A DNA stretch of 64,000 nt. It comes from Pseudogymnoascus destructans (lineage: Eukaryota; Ascomycota; Leotiomycetes; Thelebolales; Thelebolaceae). Under the pieces are notes generated by a model. That model saw only the letters and a program-made list of their open reading frames with translations. It was not told the DNA's origin and ran no database searches. Below, piece after piece: positions 46,641 to 55,824 of this stretch; within the stretch, counting starts at the first letter, position 1; every line of letters begins with the position of its first letter. Position numbers and translations under genes: made by a program. The stretch spans positions 784,501 to 848,500 of the forward strand of contig NW_020167525.1 of assembly GCF_001641265.1 (NCBI RefSeq), given 5' to 3'.

Positions 46641-47947
46641 TCGTCGTTTTCCTCCAGATTTTCGTCCGACTGGAGTTCCACAGCTTCTTCCCAGGTTTCC
46701 TCAGTCTCGGGGTCTTCCCAGTTGATTTCCTTAACAGTAGCGTTGAGGGGGCATTTGTCCTGGAAATGGCTGAGCTTTCCGCATTTGAAACAGTTCCCGG
46801 ATGCAGCCGGCATGGCGGTCCGGACGCAGCCTGTGATGTCCGGCTTGGGGGCGGTGGGTATGAAAGGAGTCCTCTGGAAGGAAACCAAAGGACTTCTTGT
46901 CGGCCTCAGCGGTTGGGTCTTGGCGGGCTCCACGGGCGTGAACCTGGATGAGCTCAGGCGGGCCGGTCCTCGGAAGCTCAACTCGCCCGCCTTGGACTGG
47001 GAGCCCAACTCGCCGTTCCGGCGTCGCTCCTGGTCGAAGGCGGTCAAGGCTCGGACCATGGTGAGGTAATCGCCTTTCCATTGGTCCTTCACGACAGCCA
47101 CGCGGCTTCGGAATTGCGGGGTCAACTTGTTCCACATGTACCGGAACCATTCCGACTCCGTGACTTGTCCAGTGATAGCAGCACTCTGGAATCGAGCTTT
47201 GAATTTAGGGAAGGTTTCGTTAGAGTGTCCCTTCTCTCCCATTTGCATGTCATCGAAGAGGTTCTGGGCCTGTTCCGTCTCGTTACCGGTGAGGAAGTAT
47301 GAACCTAGTAGGTCCATCATCTCGTCGGCGCTGCGAAACGCATGTGTAACGGACAGGTATTGGGGTTCCAAATAGGTCTTTGCCAGGCCGGTCGTAGTTC
47401 CCCATATCAGCGCTCTTCTTGAGACGTCGGTAGGGTAGTGGTCCTCATTGACTACGAGTCGGTCTCGGATCGACGCGCTCCATTGCATAAAAGTATGTTC
47501 TATCCCATCGCTGAGCGGCGTAATCTTCTCAGAGATGGTGGACTTCTTGTATCGATTCGGAGGGTCCTCGGTGTACTGTCGGGGTAGAACTGGGATTGAA
47601 GGAGAGCGCGCATTGACGACAGGTGGCAGTCGAACAGTGCCGGGCGTGTTTCGCACTGTCGGTGCTGGCTGTTCAGACTGTTCGTCTTCGTTATCGTCAG
47701 CTTCAATGGTACGCACTGGTGTGTCCGCGGCCGGTGGCGGCGTAGATGGTATTCGGGTCTGGCTGGCTACAAGGCCGGCTATCATCGCCTTAAGCTCCCG
47801 CATCTCGTTCTCGAGGTTCGCTATGCGATCCGGGGGGCTTTCGGATGGCCCTGTAGTCGTGGCCGCTGTGGCGGTTTGCCTCGTTGTCATTCGTAGCGGT
47901 TGACCGTCATTGTCGGGTGGTGGATTTGGTGCCGTCTTGCGCGACAT
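46634..47947 (-). CDS. gag: Element A Gag
   Basis: 437 aa from the ATG at 47947; the open frame continues upstream but begins with GTG. Residues ~190-330 resemble the retrotransposon capsid domain (ENFLFDDMQ-type context: AQNLFDDMQMGEKGHSNETF, FKARFQSAAI, WNKLTPQFRSRVAV). A single CCHC zinc knuckle, CFKCGKLSHFQDKC, lies near the C-terminus, and an acidic tail follows. It forms the particle and binds element RNA. Pol begins in the -1 frame with only a 7-nt overlap around 46640-46634. Confidence 0.9.
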   Translation of the reverse strand: MSRKTAPNPPPDNDGQPLRMTTRQTATAATTTGPSESPPDRIANLENEMRELKAMIAGLVASQTRIPSTPPPAADTPVRTIEADDNEDEQSEQPAPTVRNTPGTVRLPPVVNARSPSIPVLPRQYTEDPPNRYKKSTISEKITPLSDGIEHTFMQWSASIRDRLVVNEDHYPTDVSRRALIWGTTTGLAKTYLEPQYLSVTHAFRSADEMMDLLGSYFLTGNETEQAQNLFDDMQMGEKGHSNETFPKFKARFQSAAITGQVTESEWFRYMWNKLTPQFRSRVAVVKDQWKGDYLTMVRALTAFDQERRRNGELGSQSKAGELSFRGPARLSSSRFTPVEPAKTQPLRPTRSPLVSFQRTPFIPTAPKPDITGCVRTAMPAASGNCFKCGKLSHFQDKCPLNATVKEINWEDPETEETWEEAVELQSDENLEENDEA

Positions 47948-48293
47948 CTTGATTCGGGGGTGTATCGAGTCGCAGTCGATACAGAAGAGTCTGACTTCCG
48001 GTAGCTCGTAGCTATCAGCACTCTTGTTCACAATTACCTCTGTGCTGAGGGGGTTCTTTAGGATCTCGTATCCTATTCGGCGCCAACGCGTCGGCGACTT
48101 TACCAGCTTGCTCTGCAGGATCAAACCCTGATCCACTGGCTGTCCGTGAGATCTCTGGAATCACGGCTATTTGAAGTCGTCAGGTCTCTACTTCGAAATG
48201 GCACCGAGTCACGGTCGGTGGTGTTTCGACAGTTCTCCTGAGTCGTTCCAGTTGTGGGATATTATTTGCGTACGGCCGTCCCCGGCAGGCGTG

Positions 48294-48306
48294 ATCTTTT
48301 TTGTAT
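48294..48306 (-). promoter_or_regulatory. Element A primer-binding site, self-priming type
   Basis: Two bases inside the 5' LTR the sense strand reads ATACAAAAAAGAT. It has no TGG start as tRNA-primed sites do, and is an exact 13-nt complement of LTR bases 48416-48404 at the expected 5' end of the transcript. Fungal Tf1/sushi elements prime minus-strand DNA this way. Confidence 0.75.
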
Positions 48307-48308
48307 AA

Positions 48309-48609
48309 TGTAAGGGCACAGGGAATACGGCTCTCTGTAGGTGCATGTGGGAGTGCGGGTCAGAGGTGATGCTGTATTCTATCCTAGAGGTCTACTACGA
48401 AGGATACAAAAAAGATGAAGGTATAACCCTCTGTTCCTGTTCCCTTAAATACCCGAAACCCCTCCGACTCTGCTAACTCCCTGTTTGCCTTAAGGTTTCC
48501 CTACGCTATGTGCCTAAGGCTCGCAGTTGCGATTGAACCGTAATGGCCCCGAGTCTCGAGGGCGCCACGTGACGACCGTAACTAACCCGAGTAAGGAGGC
48601 ATCCTTACA
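48309..48609 (-). repeat. Element A 5' LTR
   Basis: 301 bp with TG...CA ends. In the sense (minus) direction it holds a TATTTAA box at 48451-48445 and, about 30 bases on, the sequence ATCTTTTTTGTAT starting at 48416, which is complementary to the primer-binding site. Confidence 0.95.
48404..48451 (-). promoter_or_regulatory. Element A TATA box and probable transcription start
   Basis: TATTTAA at 48451-48445 followed about 30 bp later by the inferred start near 48416; the start position is deduced from the self-primer complement and is not seen directly. Confidence 0.55.
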
Positions 48610-49438
48610 CCAACAACAGAAGCAATACTACTCAACGATTGCTGCAAAATCTTCTACTACATCTGTTTATGCTACATACATCACGGCATATCATTTGGAC
48701 ACTCATTGAACAAGTTATTAAGAAAATCTCCTCCTTAAGGGGGTGGGCCAATACTACCACATGGCATATCTCTACCAACTAGAGGCCTAGGAACATGAAC
48801 GATAGCTCTAGAAGCTTCTACAACCCTTTTTGATTCATTACACGTCATCGCTCCTTAGTTACCCACAAGATTGGTTAAGTTATGACATAATTTATCTATA
48901 GGTACTCTGACCTTGGACCTCCTTTTCACTTCCTATAGGCTAGGAACCCAAGAGATGGTTCTATGGGATTCTCTTACATTCACTACATGATTAGCAAGCT
49001 AGTTGTGGGTCGCACTTGATTTCTAATACATTTACCAAGCCTGGTTAGTCATGGAAAGTCATGGAAAATGAGAGAACTACACTCCTTTAGCATAAATAGG
49101 ATTGCCCTTTCCTTAAGAAAGGGCAAGCAGGCAATACAGTAAATCGACTATCACATACTTCCACGTCTTTTACAAGCTTCCAAGCATTCATCTTGTTACT
49201 CCTTGTTTCTGAAAAGTCAGTGAGGTGTTAACCTCTGACTTACCCCTGAGTTCCCAGACTCAACATTTGTTGCAACTTGTCTGAACCACTTCACTACATC
49301 ACACACCTGATTGCTGCGTTGTGGAATAGTCTAAGCTACGACCCTTTGGCTCTGTTTTCTAAGACAGTGTGTTGTCTTAGTAAATTCATCCCTTCCTTGG
49401 GTGGCTAGATTCTCACATCTGGTGCACCCACCATTACA

Positions 49439-51540
49439 TCTGGCATTTGGATTAGGTCAAGGTGGACCTTCTCATATGGCACTTTTGAGCGTGGTGTAGA
49501 TCTTCTAGAAATCTGCCTTGTAGCATGCGTAAGTCGGCATACTTCGCACTGAGTATCGTACGAGTCTAGGTCTGTGATGATAACTCCAGCGGTCTTCTCT
49601 TGGAGTTTTCTAATGGCGTTTTGGTTTAGGTGTCCCATGCGGTTATGCCATTCCTTTGCAGTGCCTTTTAGGTCCTTACGAGGGCCGTACGAAGATAGGA
49701 CAACGTTGTCCTGTTGATCCTGAGTGCTATAAACAGCTCGGGTAGGGTCATTTTTGATGTATTCAAGAACCCATTGTCCATGAAGCATTGGAGTGTTGCA
49801 GAACGGTTGATCTCCGTATGTAAGTCCTTGTGCAGCGGTATTCCAATGAACTCCCTTTTGGATGAATCGTCTAAGAGAAGCGACTGAAGTGTGGAAGGAT
49901 GAAACGAGAGCTGTATCTGTAAGGGTGATAGTCCGTAGAGACTTCTTATCCTCCCCGTTTTGGACTGTAATATCTACAGACCCAAATGCTTCAATCTTCA
50001 CCCTTTGGTCTCCAGCTAAGAGGTAGCTATTATCTTGACATTCTTGGATATTGTAGAACCTCGTACGGTCATTGCAGACGTGAATTGTAGCTCCAGAGTC
50101 GAGAATTATGCTTTTAGAGAGCTCATAGGCTGAGGTTTTCGGCTTTAGTCCTTGGGAGACTTGGAAGACTGTAGTGAAAGACATAGGTGGATCTGTATTC
50201 GTACGGGATTGTACTCCATTCGGGTTGTTGAAATTGTTCTGTTCTTCTGCCTTTTGGATAACGTACTGGAATCCTGGTTTGTCACTTATATAGGCCTCTA
50301 CTTTAGCTTCAATCTCTTTATTTGGGCGCCATTGCCTCGTACGCTTTGACTTCATCACATAGAGGCAGTCCCACCACTTGTGTGTTGTTCCGCAAGGGCA
50401 GTCTAGTCGAGCCTGATTTTTCTGTTTTCTGCCTCTCTGACCTTGCTGACCTTGTTGTAGGTTGTTTGTACGGCCTTGGAGCGTTGGCTGTAGGTCGCTA
50501 TTGTCATCCTCTTGTAGTGCAAAAACTCCATGTTCCCCCCTAGGTTTCTGGGTGAATCTCTCTTGCCTACGGTTGGTTCTATACTGTCGTAGGACCTCCT
50601 CAAATTCGTACGACTTTGTCTGCTTCTCTAGCTTGTGTTTCCATGGTCCTCGGAATTCGCAAGGTCCTATTGCATCAAGGAAGGTATAGATAGCGTCGTG
50701 AGGGTCGATAACCTCTGTTGCCTGTAGCGTACGGCCTTGAGTGTATAGATTCTCCCAGTTTAGGAGCCAGTCTTCAAGGTCCTTGCCTCTTTGCATTTTC
50801 GCAGCCTTTTGCCATTCTAGTCTCCATTCTCCAATTCTAGCTCTTTGAGTAGGTGCGAATCGGTCTCGTAGCTTTCTAAGCATATCGTACAGAGTATCGC
50901 AATTGTAGGTATAGGGTAGGAAGTCGCGTTTGATGGTTTCTTGGATCTTAGAGCGAAGCCCCTGAATTGCTTCCTCCTGCTTTTCCCACACCTTGCGCTC
51001 ATATTGGAAATCAGCTTGTAGGTTTCGAAGCTGTTCCTTCTGATCTTCTGTAAGAGATGCGTACGTAATTGGCATTAATTGCTGTTGGCCTTCTACTGAA
51101 GGTTGGATGGTCTGGCTACCTGAAGCTCTTGTTGACACTCCAGGTCTTGTTTGAGCAGTAACACCACCACCAGCTTGCGTGGCACTCCGTACGAACTCAG
51201 GAATAGGTCGAACGGGCTGTAGGAGTGTAGGAGGGTCCTCGATTGATGGATCGATATACCCCCATACTCCTGCCTTCATTGAAGCAGTTTTGATAGTCTC
51301 TATCCACTCGTCCCAGTCTCTAGGGCTTGTGAGGACCACCCCCGCCTTCTGTAGGGTCGCCATAATGATGGTTTTTTCGACTCCTAGGAGGGGTATTAGG
51401 TCCGTACGGGTTTCTATAGGCTTCAAAATGCGTCTTGGAGTTGCTCCGGGCTCATAACTGTTGAGTAATATGCGTGTGTATTCCTGTCTATCTATTGCTG
51501 CCTGAAATTGCGGGGAAGTGGTGCTGAGATCATGTGACAT
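49439..51540 (-). mobile_element. Element C: Ty1/copia Gag-Pol, 3' truncated
   Basis: One continuous 711-codon frame starting MSHDLSTTSPQFQAA at 51540, with its last codons in the adjoining B LTR. It contains a copia-type Gag (GEWRLEWQKAAKMQRGKDLE region), a compact CPCGTTHKWWDC zinc motif, aspartic protease (ILDSGATIHVCND) and the integrase HHCC zinc domain (HNRMGHLNQ, CEVCRLTH). The frame breaks off at the start of the integrase core (KVHLDLIQMPD), exactly where the B LTR begins at 49438. Integrase core, reverse transcriptase and RNase H are missing. No frameshift in what remains, so it is fairly young. Confidence 0.88.
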
Positions 51541-52320
51541 ATTACAACAAAATTAGACTTCGAGACGGAAAAGATACATCTTGAACAACTGGTCCTTGTG
51601 ACATTGTTTGCTCCGAGAGACTCCGTAACCTTTGCCTTCTGTCTTCATTCTGCAAGTAATCATCGAATCCGACTGGCCGCTTCGCTCACATGTTGTAGGT
51701 GTAAATACAAGGACACCCTCCTAGAGGAATACACTTAATGCAGCTCCTCGTGTTGAATGAACATGATATTTCACGTGATACGTAACATTCGAACCAATGA
51801 GGAAGCCATGAACCTGCTTGCGAAACAAGGTGTGGACACGGCAAATCTGCCACGCCATTCTCCATGCTGACCTCTTCACACAGAGCTATAGTTCAGTGCT
51901 TGTTACGCATACTTGAGACCACAGTGAATAGCTTTTCGAAGGCAACTGGACATGGTGTGCACTGTGCTCTTTAAACGAAGATGGTGTGAGGGCTGCTTAT
52001 CGTTCTCTATCGGTAGCCTTGAATCTTCCCCGTGAAGTGCATGCGACCTTGGTCCTCATTGGGATACCACTGCATATGATACAGCGGCGGACGACTCACT
52101 GTAGAAATTGTGGCGTTAATGTGCGGAGGTAGGCAAACGAGTTACAAAGAACAAAGGGCGGTTGTATGCACCTCGGCTTCTGTATTCCAGTGGCCAATGC
52201 AAACAAATACGAACCAACATCGCCTTTTTTATGAAGCTATACTCCGTATGATACCATACGGTTAGTGGCATGTCGTTGGCCATTAAGGGTCGCCCTGCTC
52301 TGTCTTCACAAACGATAGAT
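51541..52320. other. Between element C and truncated TMA22
   Basis: Probably holds the leader or 5' LTR of element C, but I cannot fix LTR ends. I looked for upstream exons of TMA22 and saw none. Confidence 0.4.
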
Positions 52321-52332
52321 GCCCGTCTATTG

Positions 52333-52631
52333 GTGGCACCATCAAGCGCGTCGAGCGCAACAAGCGCAAATACGTGACTGCGGTCTCTGGACTTGAAGCC
52401 TTCGGGCTCGAGCTCAAGAAGGTGAGTAAGGATTTCGGCAAGAAGTTCGCGACGGGGAGTAGCGTTACCAAGACGGCGAGTGGGGGCGAGGAGATTGTCG
52501 TGCAGGGGGATGTGAGTACGGAGATTGAGGACTTCTTGCTCGAGAAGTATGGGGATTTGGTGCCGGGGGATAATATTGAGTTGGTGGAAGACAAGAAGAA
52601 GAAGGGGGCTAGTGCGGCGCCCGGGCCGTAG
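52333..52631 (+). pseudogene. TMA22: 5'-truncated TMA22 (density-regulated/SUI1 family)
   Basis: Encodes the complete SUI1 domain: TIKRVERNKRKYVTAVSGLE, then GLELKKVSKDFGKKFATGSS, VQGDVSTEIEDFLLEKYGD and the Lys-rich tail EDKKKK. Intact TMA22 proteins are about 190 aa and start with a cysteine-rich zinc region; only ~97 residues remain here. The frame has a stop (TAA, near 52285) upstream and no ATG at all before or within the domain. A possible acceptor (GATAG at about 52320) precedes it, but no upstream exon was found. Tma22/Tma20 (DENR/MCT-1) recycles 40S subunits after termination. It lies next to element C, and transposon activity may have removed the 5' half; or this is a duplicate fragment. 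Confidence 0.8.
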
Positions 52632-52990
52632 GTAGGGAGTTGACCCTGGGGGGTAGATAGAAGAGGTGGGGAATGAATTTATGGATTGGGTATAGGATCT
52701 AAGCTTTCACTTTTGAAACGGGTGGCAGTGCCGTGAAAGATATGTACTAAATGGGCCTAGATATGTATTGTACTGTAGGTCCTGGGAACTGAGCATCTCA
52801 GTTTAATCCGTCCCCCTGCTGTTCTCCAAACTACCCTCTCATTGACACTGTCCTACTCTTCTGTGCCAGTTCTGATTCCTCCGTCCTCCGCCCTTCCCCC
52901 ATATCCCAAATGACCTTTTACCAACCAAAAACACTGCCAGCAGGTGGGTTCTGGGATCAATGCCGTATATAATACATTTGAATCTCTACT

Positions 52991-53486
52991 TAAAAGGCCA
53001 AAACCAACCCTATGAAGGCAGCCCCTATGACTGCTCCCGCTGAAGATATCTGCCCGATCCTCCCAGCCCCACCTTCACAGGCTGTAATGCCAAGAGTGAG
53101 ATTTTGATCTCGTGCCACAAGACGAGCACAATCAGTGAAACCAGCTGTCTGGTTTTTGTCTACCTGACAGTATTGGATATGGTACAGTACCACTGATTAG
53201 TATCTCTCCTCAAACTTAACAATGAGGAAGTTGGAATTTGACACGAAAAAAATTCAACATACGTGCATGCATTTGTAGTGTATATCGGCTGGTTTGGGGC
53301 GCAGCATTGAGTGAAATCGAGATGCGTTCCGAGTGACAAACCGCAGACTGGCCCCTCCTTTGCAAGGGTCGCATTGAGTGTTGCAGTTATGACATTTTTA
53401 TCGCACACTGTATCACTAAAGTTTTGCGCGAAACATGAAGAAGCAATCGAGGACAGTAACAGTATGATGTGGGTTGAGGATAACAT
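52991..53486 (-). CDS. Small cysteine-rich secreted, possibly GPI-anchored protein; frame unresolved
   Basis: ATG at 53486 opens a signal peptide (MLSSTHIILLLSSIASSCFA), followed by ~70 residues with Cys spaced as in secreted fungal proteins (CGLSLG, CCAPNQP, NAC). A good donor GTATGT occurs at 53263, and TACTAATCAG lies downstream. Further on, the expected second half is clear (CQVDKNQTAGFTDCARLVAR, then CEGGAGRIG and a hydrophobic end AVIGAAFIGLVLAF, like a GPI signal, stopping at 52991), but no standard acceptor keeps it in frame. Unspliced, the frame stops at 53160 after 108 aa. Either the gene has a one-base lesion or the splice is unusual. Confidence 0.55.
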
Positions 53487-54250
53487 TGCGGACTATTGCG
53501 AGCGGGCAGAATACGATGTAGTATACAGTGGTGTGCAGACAAGCATTATATAGAAATGCTTCGATGAATGTTTACACCGCTGACTAATGTTCCATCGTGT
53601 TTCGCGCAGTGAATGACTTTCAAATAGGAAGGACGTACGAGCATTAGGCGCTTGGAATTGTCTTACTCGGGCGAGGAAGTCCAAAATAGGCAGGGAGTTA
53701 CAGAGGCTGTTGGTGCCAAGGCTTTCGCCTTAGCGGGACAAACTGATCGACCAAGGGCCGTCTCTCGCCCTCTTCGTCGTTGGCGAAGCTGAATGGGGCT
53801 CAAGCCGAAGCCCTTCCAACAATCCTACAGGGAAAAAGTGTTTTAGCCTTGACTAGAAGACCCTAGTGTTGGGGCAATTGGGGGCAATTGGGGGCAATTG
53901 GGGGCCGGCGGGGATCGCCATAGAGATTGGCTACCAATCCCCGTGACGGCCGCAGTTATCACTTTGGCAGTGCCCGGTGACAATGACGATCCCAACATCG
54001 TATCCACCTGCCCCCTGGGGCAGCCGTTAGCAAAGCGGTAATAATTTGTAGGCGATTATTTATGCTCGGTGGTAAGCGATGCCAGGTCAAAAATGAGAGG
54101 CCATGTTTAAAATGTTGGATGCCATGGCGATCCGACGGCTTGGATGCCTCATTGACTTTATTTCAGTCGATCTATGTGTATATGGGTGTCTTATAGGGCA
54201 GTCATAATCAGCACTGTTCAACATGTGTATTTTAAGGAGTCGCTTGCGGC
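53487..54250. other. Intergenic with a short tandem repeat
   Basis: GGGGGCAATT (10 bp) repeats about three to four times at 53872-53905. No gene seen. Confidence 0.6.
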
Positions 54251-54251
54251 G

Positions 54252-55772
54252 TCATAACCGAATACGATCCAGTATAGGCAGGTTTGATTTCCTAGTAAGT
54301 GTTGGAGAATCCTTCAACACAAGTAGAGGCCAGTTAAATTTCTCAGCATGTGTTAGATAATCCTTCGATCGGGATATGTGACGTGAATATTCAATCGTCA
54401 TAGGTGTTGGATGGTCCTTCAACTCGGATATGAGCCATGAATATTCAGCTGCCAAGAACCAACAACCTTTTCGTATGGATAAACCCAACAGATGATCATT
54501 CCGATGGTCAAGATGAGGTCTTGAGATATAAAGTTGCCTGTTGCCCCTGAGTCTATCATAGCCCTTGTAGACAACACCTGTTGTTTGAAATGGAGTTGAA
54601 TAGGGATTAACAGGTGTGTGAGACTCTGAGAAAGCACCATCGACACATCTTTGTTGTCTAGGGGAGAAGTTATAGTCAGTTGAAGTTGTGCCTGCTAGGG
54701 ATTTTTCAAGTTTTTCAGGAATAGCAGCTGTGACTGTGTCTGAGGCTGCTATATGTTTTGAATCAGCATTCCCCCGTGCTGAATAGCACTCCTGAATTCT
54801 GTGTCCCCCTTTGCCACAGTATAAACAAAGGTTGTTGTCCATTCTGTGTTTTCTTTCTTGAGGGGTAAGTTTACCCCTTTTCAGTTTTTGAGGGTTTCCT
54901 GTAGGCTGAGGTGCTGGATTTGCTGTAGATCTCTTTATAGAGGCGTCTAAGTCCATAGGTTCAGGTGCTGAGTCCTTAGCAGTTGGTGTAGAGGTGTAAT
55001 TGTTGAAATTTCTTGTTGGATGCCAGTCTTGGTTCTTCTCCTTTCTTCTTTCAAAAAGCCTATCATCAAGTCTGACAGCTTTCTCTATAAGCGTTTGAAG
55101 TGTTGTAGGGCGTTCTTCTTTGCTGAGTTCATCCTTAATAGAGCTCTTGAGCCCTTGGTAGTAAGTGAAGACTAAGGCTTCTTCATTCCAAGTCAAGTGA
55201 GAAGTGATTCTCCTAAATTCTGTTGTATACTGAGCAGCAGAGGTCTTTTGACATAGCTTCTGTAGCTCTCTTTCTGCTGTAGCAGTTTCGTTGATGTCTC
55301 CAAAGGTCCCGGTAAGTTCCTCTTGAAACTGGTCATAAGAGGTAATCAAAGGTGTAGTGGTATTTTGGTTGTTGCCACTAAGTCTTCTAAGATATGGCTC
55401 AAAGAAGTTGAATGCAGATCCACGGAGGTAGCTGGCAGCAAAATAGATCTTCTGAATGTCTGAGGTGAACTGATGAGGCCTGAGGGCGAAGTAGATGTCC
55501 AGTTGCATAAGGAATCCCTTCAACTTCCTCCTGTCTCCATGGTATAAATCTGGTGTTTGCACTTTAGGAAGTGCACCTGGGGTACTCGAAATAGCCAGAG
55601 GAGCTGTGGGAAGCTCTGTATGATGTGTCTGAGTTGAAGATTGTGTTGCTGAAGTGTTGGCTTGAAAGGTGTTTTCCAAATTCTCAAGTTTGTTTGCTAT
55701 AGTTTGTATAAAGGCAAACAGTTGTTGCATCTGCTGTTCAGCAGTAGTTGTAGGAGCTTGGTCGTCCTCCAT
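54252..55772 (-). CDS. gag: Element B Gag
   Basis: Frame from ATG 55772. Features: a coiled-coil N-terminus (QQMQQLFAFIQTIANKLENL), the gypsy retrotransposon capsid domain (FLMQLDIYFALRPHQF, YLRGSAFNFFEPYL, YTTEFRRITSHLTWNEEA), and a CCHC knuckle CLYCGKGGHRIQEC. After the knuckle, from around codon 370, the frame departs from the expected protease, which continues in another frame, so the last ~130 codons are probably out-of-frame read-through. The 936-bp LTR and this Gag differ clearly from element A. Confidence 0.85.
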   Translation of the reverse strand: MEDDQAPTTTAEQQMQQLFAFIQTIANKLENLENTFQANTSATQSSTQTHHTELPTAPLAISSTPGALPKVQTPDLYHGDRRKLKGFLMQLDIYFALRPHQFTSDIQKIYFAASYLRGSAFNFFEPYLRRLSGNNQNTTTPLITSYDQFQEELTGTFGDINETATAERELQKLCQKTSAAQYTTEFRRITSHLTWNEEALVFTYYQGLKSSIKDELSKEERPTTLQTLIEKAVRLDDRLFERRKEKNQDWHPTRNFNNYTSTPTAKDSAPEPMDLDASIKRSTANPAPQPTGNPQKLKRGKLTPQERKHRMDNNLCLYCGKGGHRIQECYSARGNADSKHIAASDTVTAAIPEKLEKSLAGTTSTDYNFSPRQQRCVDGAFSESHTPVNPYSTPFQTTGVVYKGYDRLRGNRQLYISRPHLDHRNDHLLGLSIRKGCWFLAAEYSWLISELKDHPTPMTIEYSRHISRSKDYLTHAEKFNWPLLVLKDSPTLTRKSNLPILDRIRL

Positions 55773-55812
55773 TGTAGTATCGAAGTGCTGCTATAGAAAT
55801 AGTTGAAGCTTG

Positions 55813-55822
55813 AAGCAGGCAA
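55813..55822 (-). promoter_or_regulatory. Element B primer-binding site, self-priming type
   Basis: Two bases after the LTR end the sense strand reads TTGCCTGCTT. It is an exact 10-nt complement of AAGCAGGCAA inside the LTR (56129-56138 here; 49125-49134 in the solo copy), which follows a CATAAATA box by about 33 bp. Confidence 0.65.
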
Positions 55823-55824
55823 GG

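Larger units (their letters stand above)
40870..48609 (-). mobile_element. Element A: full-length Ty3/gypsy chromovirus, 7,740 bp
   Basis: Two 301-bp LTRs (one difference), a perfect 5-bp target duplication CCAAC at 40865-40869 and 48610-48614, a self-priming-type primer-binding site, gag, pol (protease, reverse transcriptase, RNase H, integrase with chromodomain), an antisense spliced gene and a short polypurine tract CTGGGGGTAG at the 3' LTR. Two in-frame stops in pol (46557-46559 TAG, 43797-43799 TGA) make this copy non-autonomous unless suppressed. Near-identical LTRs show a recent insertion, into a B-family LTR. Confidence 0.93.
40758..49438 (+). mobile_element. B-family solo LTR (936 bp) split by element A
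   Basis: Segments 40758-40869 (112 bp) and 48615-49438 (824 bp) together make a 936-bp LTR, counting the duplicated CCAAC once. It is the reverse complement, about 98% identical by eye, of the LTR at 55825-56760. The ends are TGTCATAC and CCATTACA. The flanking pentamers are ATCAT on the left and TCTGG on the right, so no target duplication is visible. It joins remnant D on the left to copia element C on the right. Confidence 0.85.

Noticed and set aside
48309..48609. tRNA-primed primer-binding site for element A
   Set aside because: The sequence after the LTR does not start with TGG and matches no tRNA 3' end I know; complementarity to the LTR itself explains it better.
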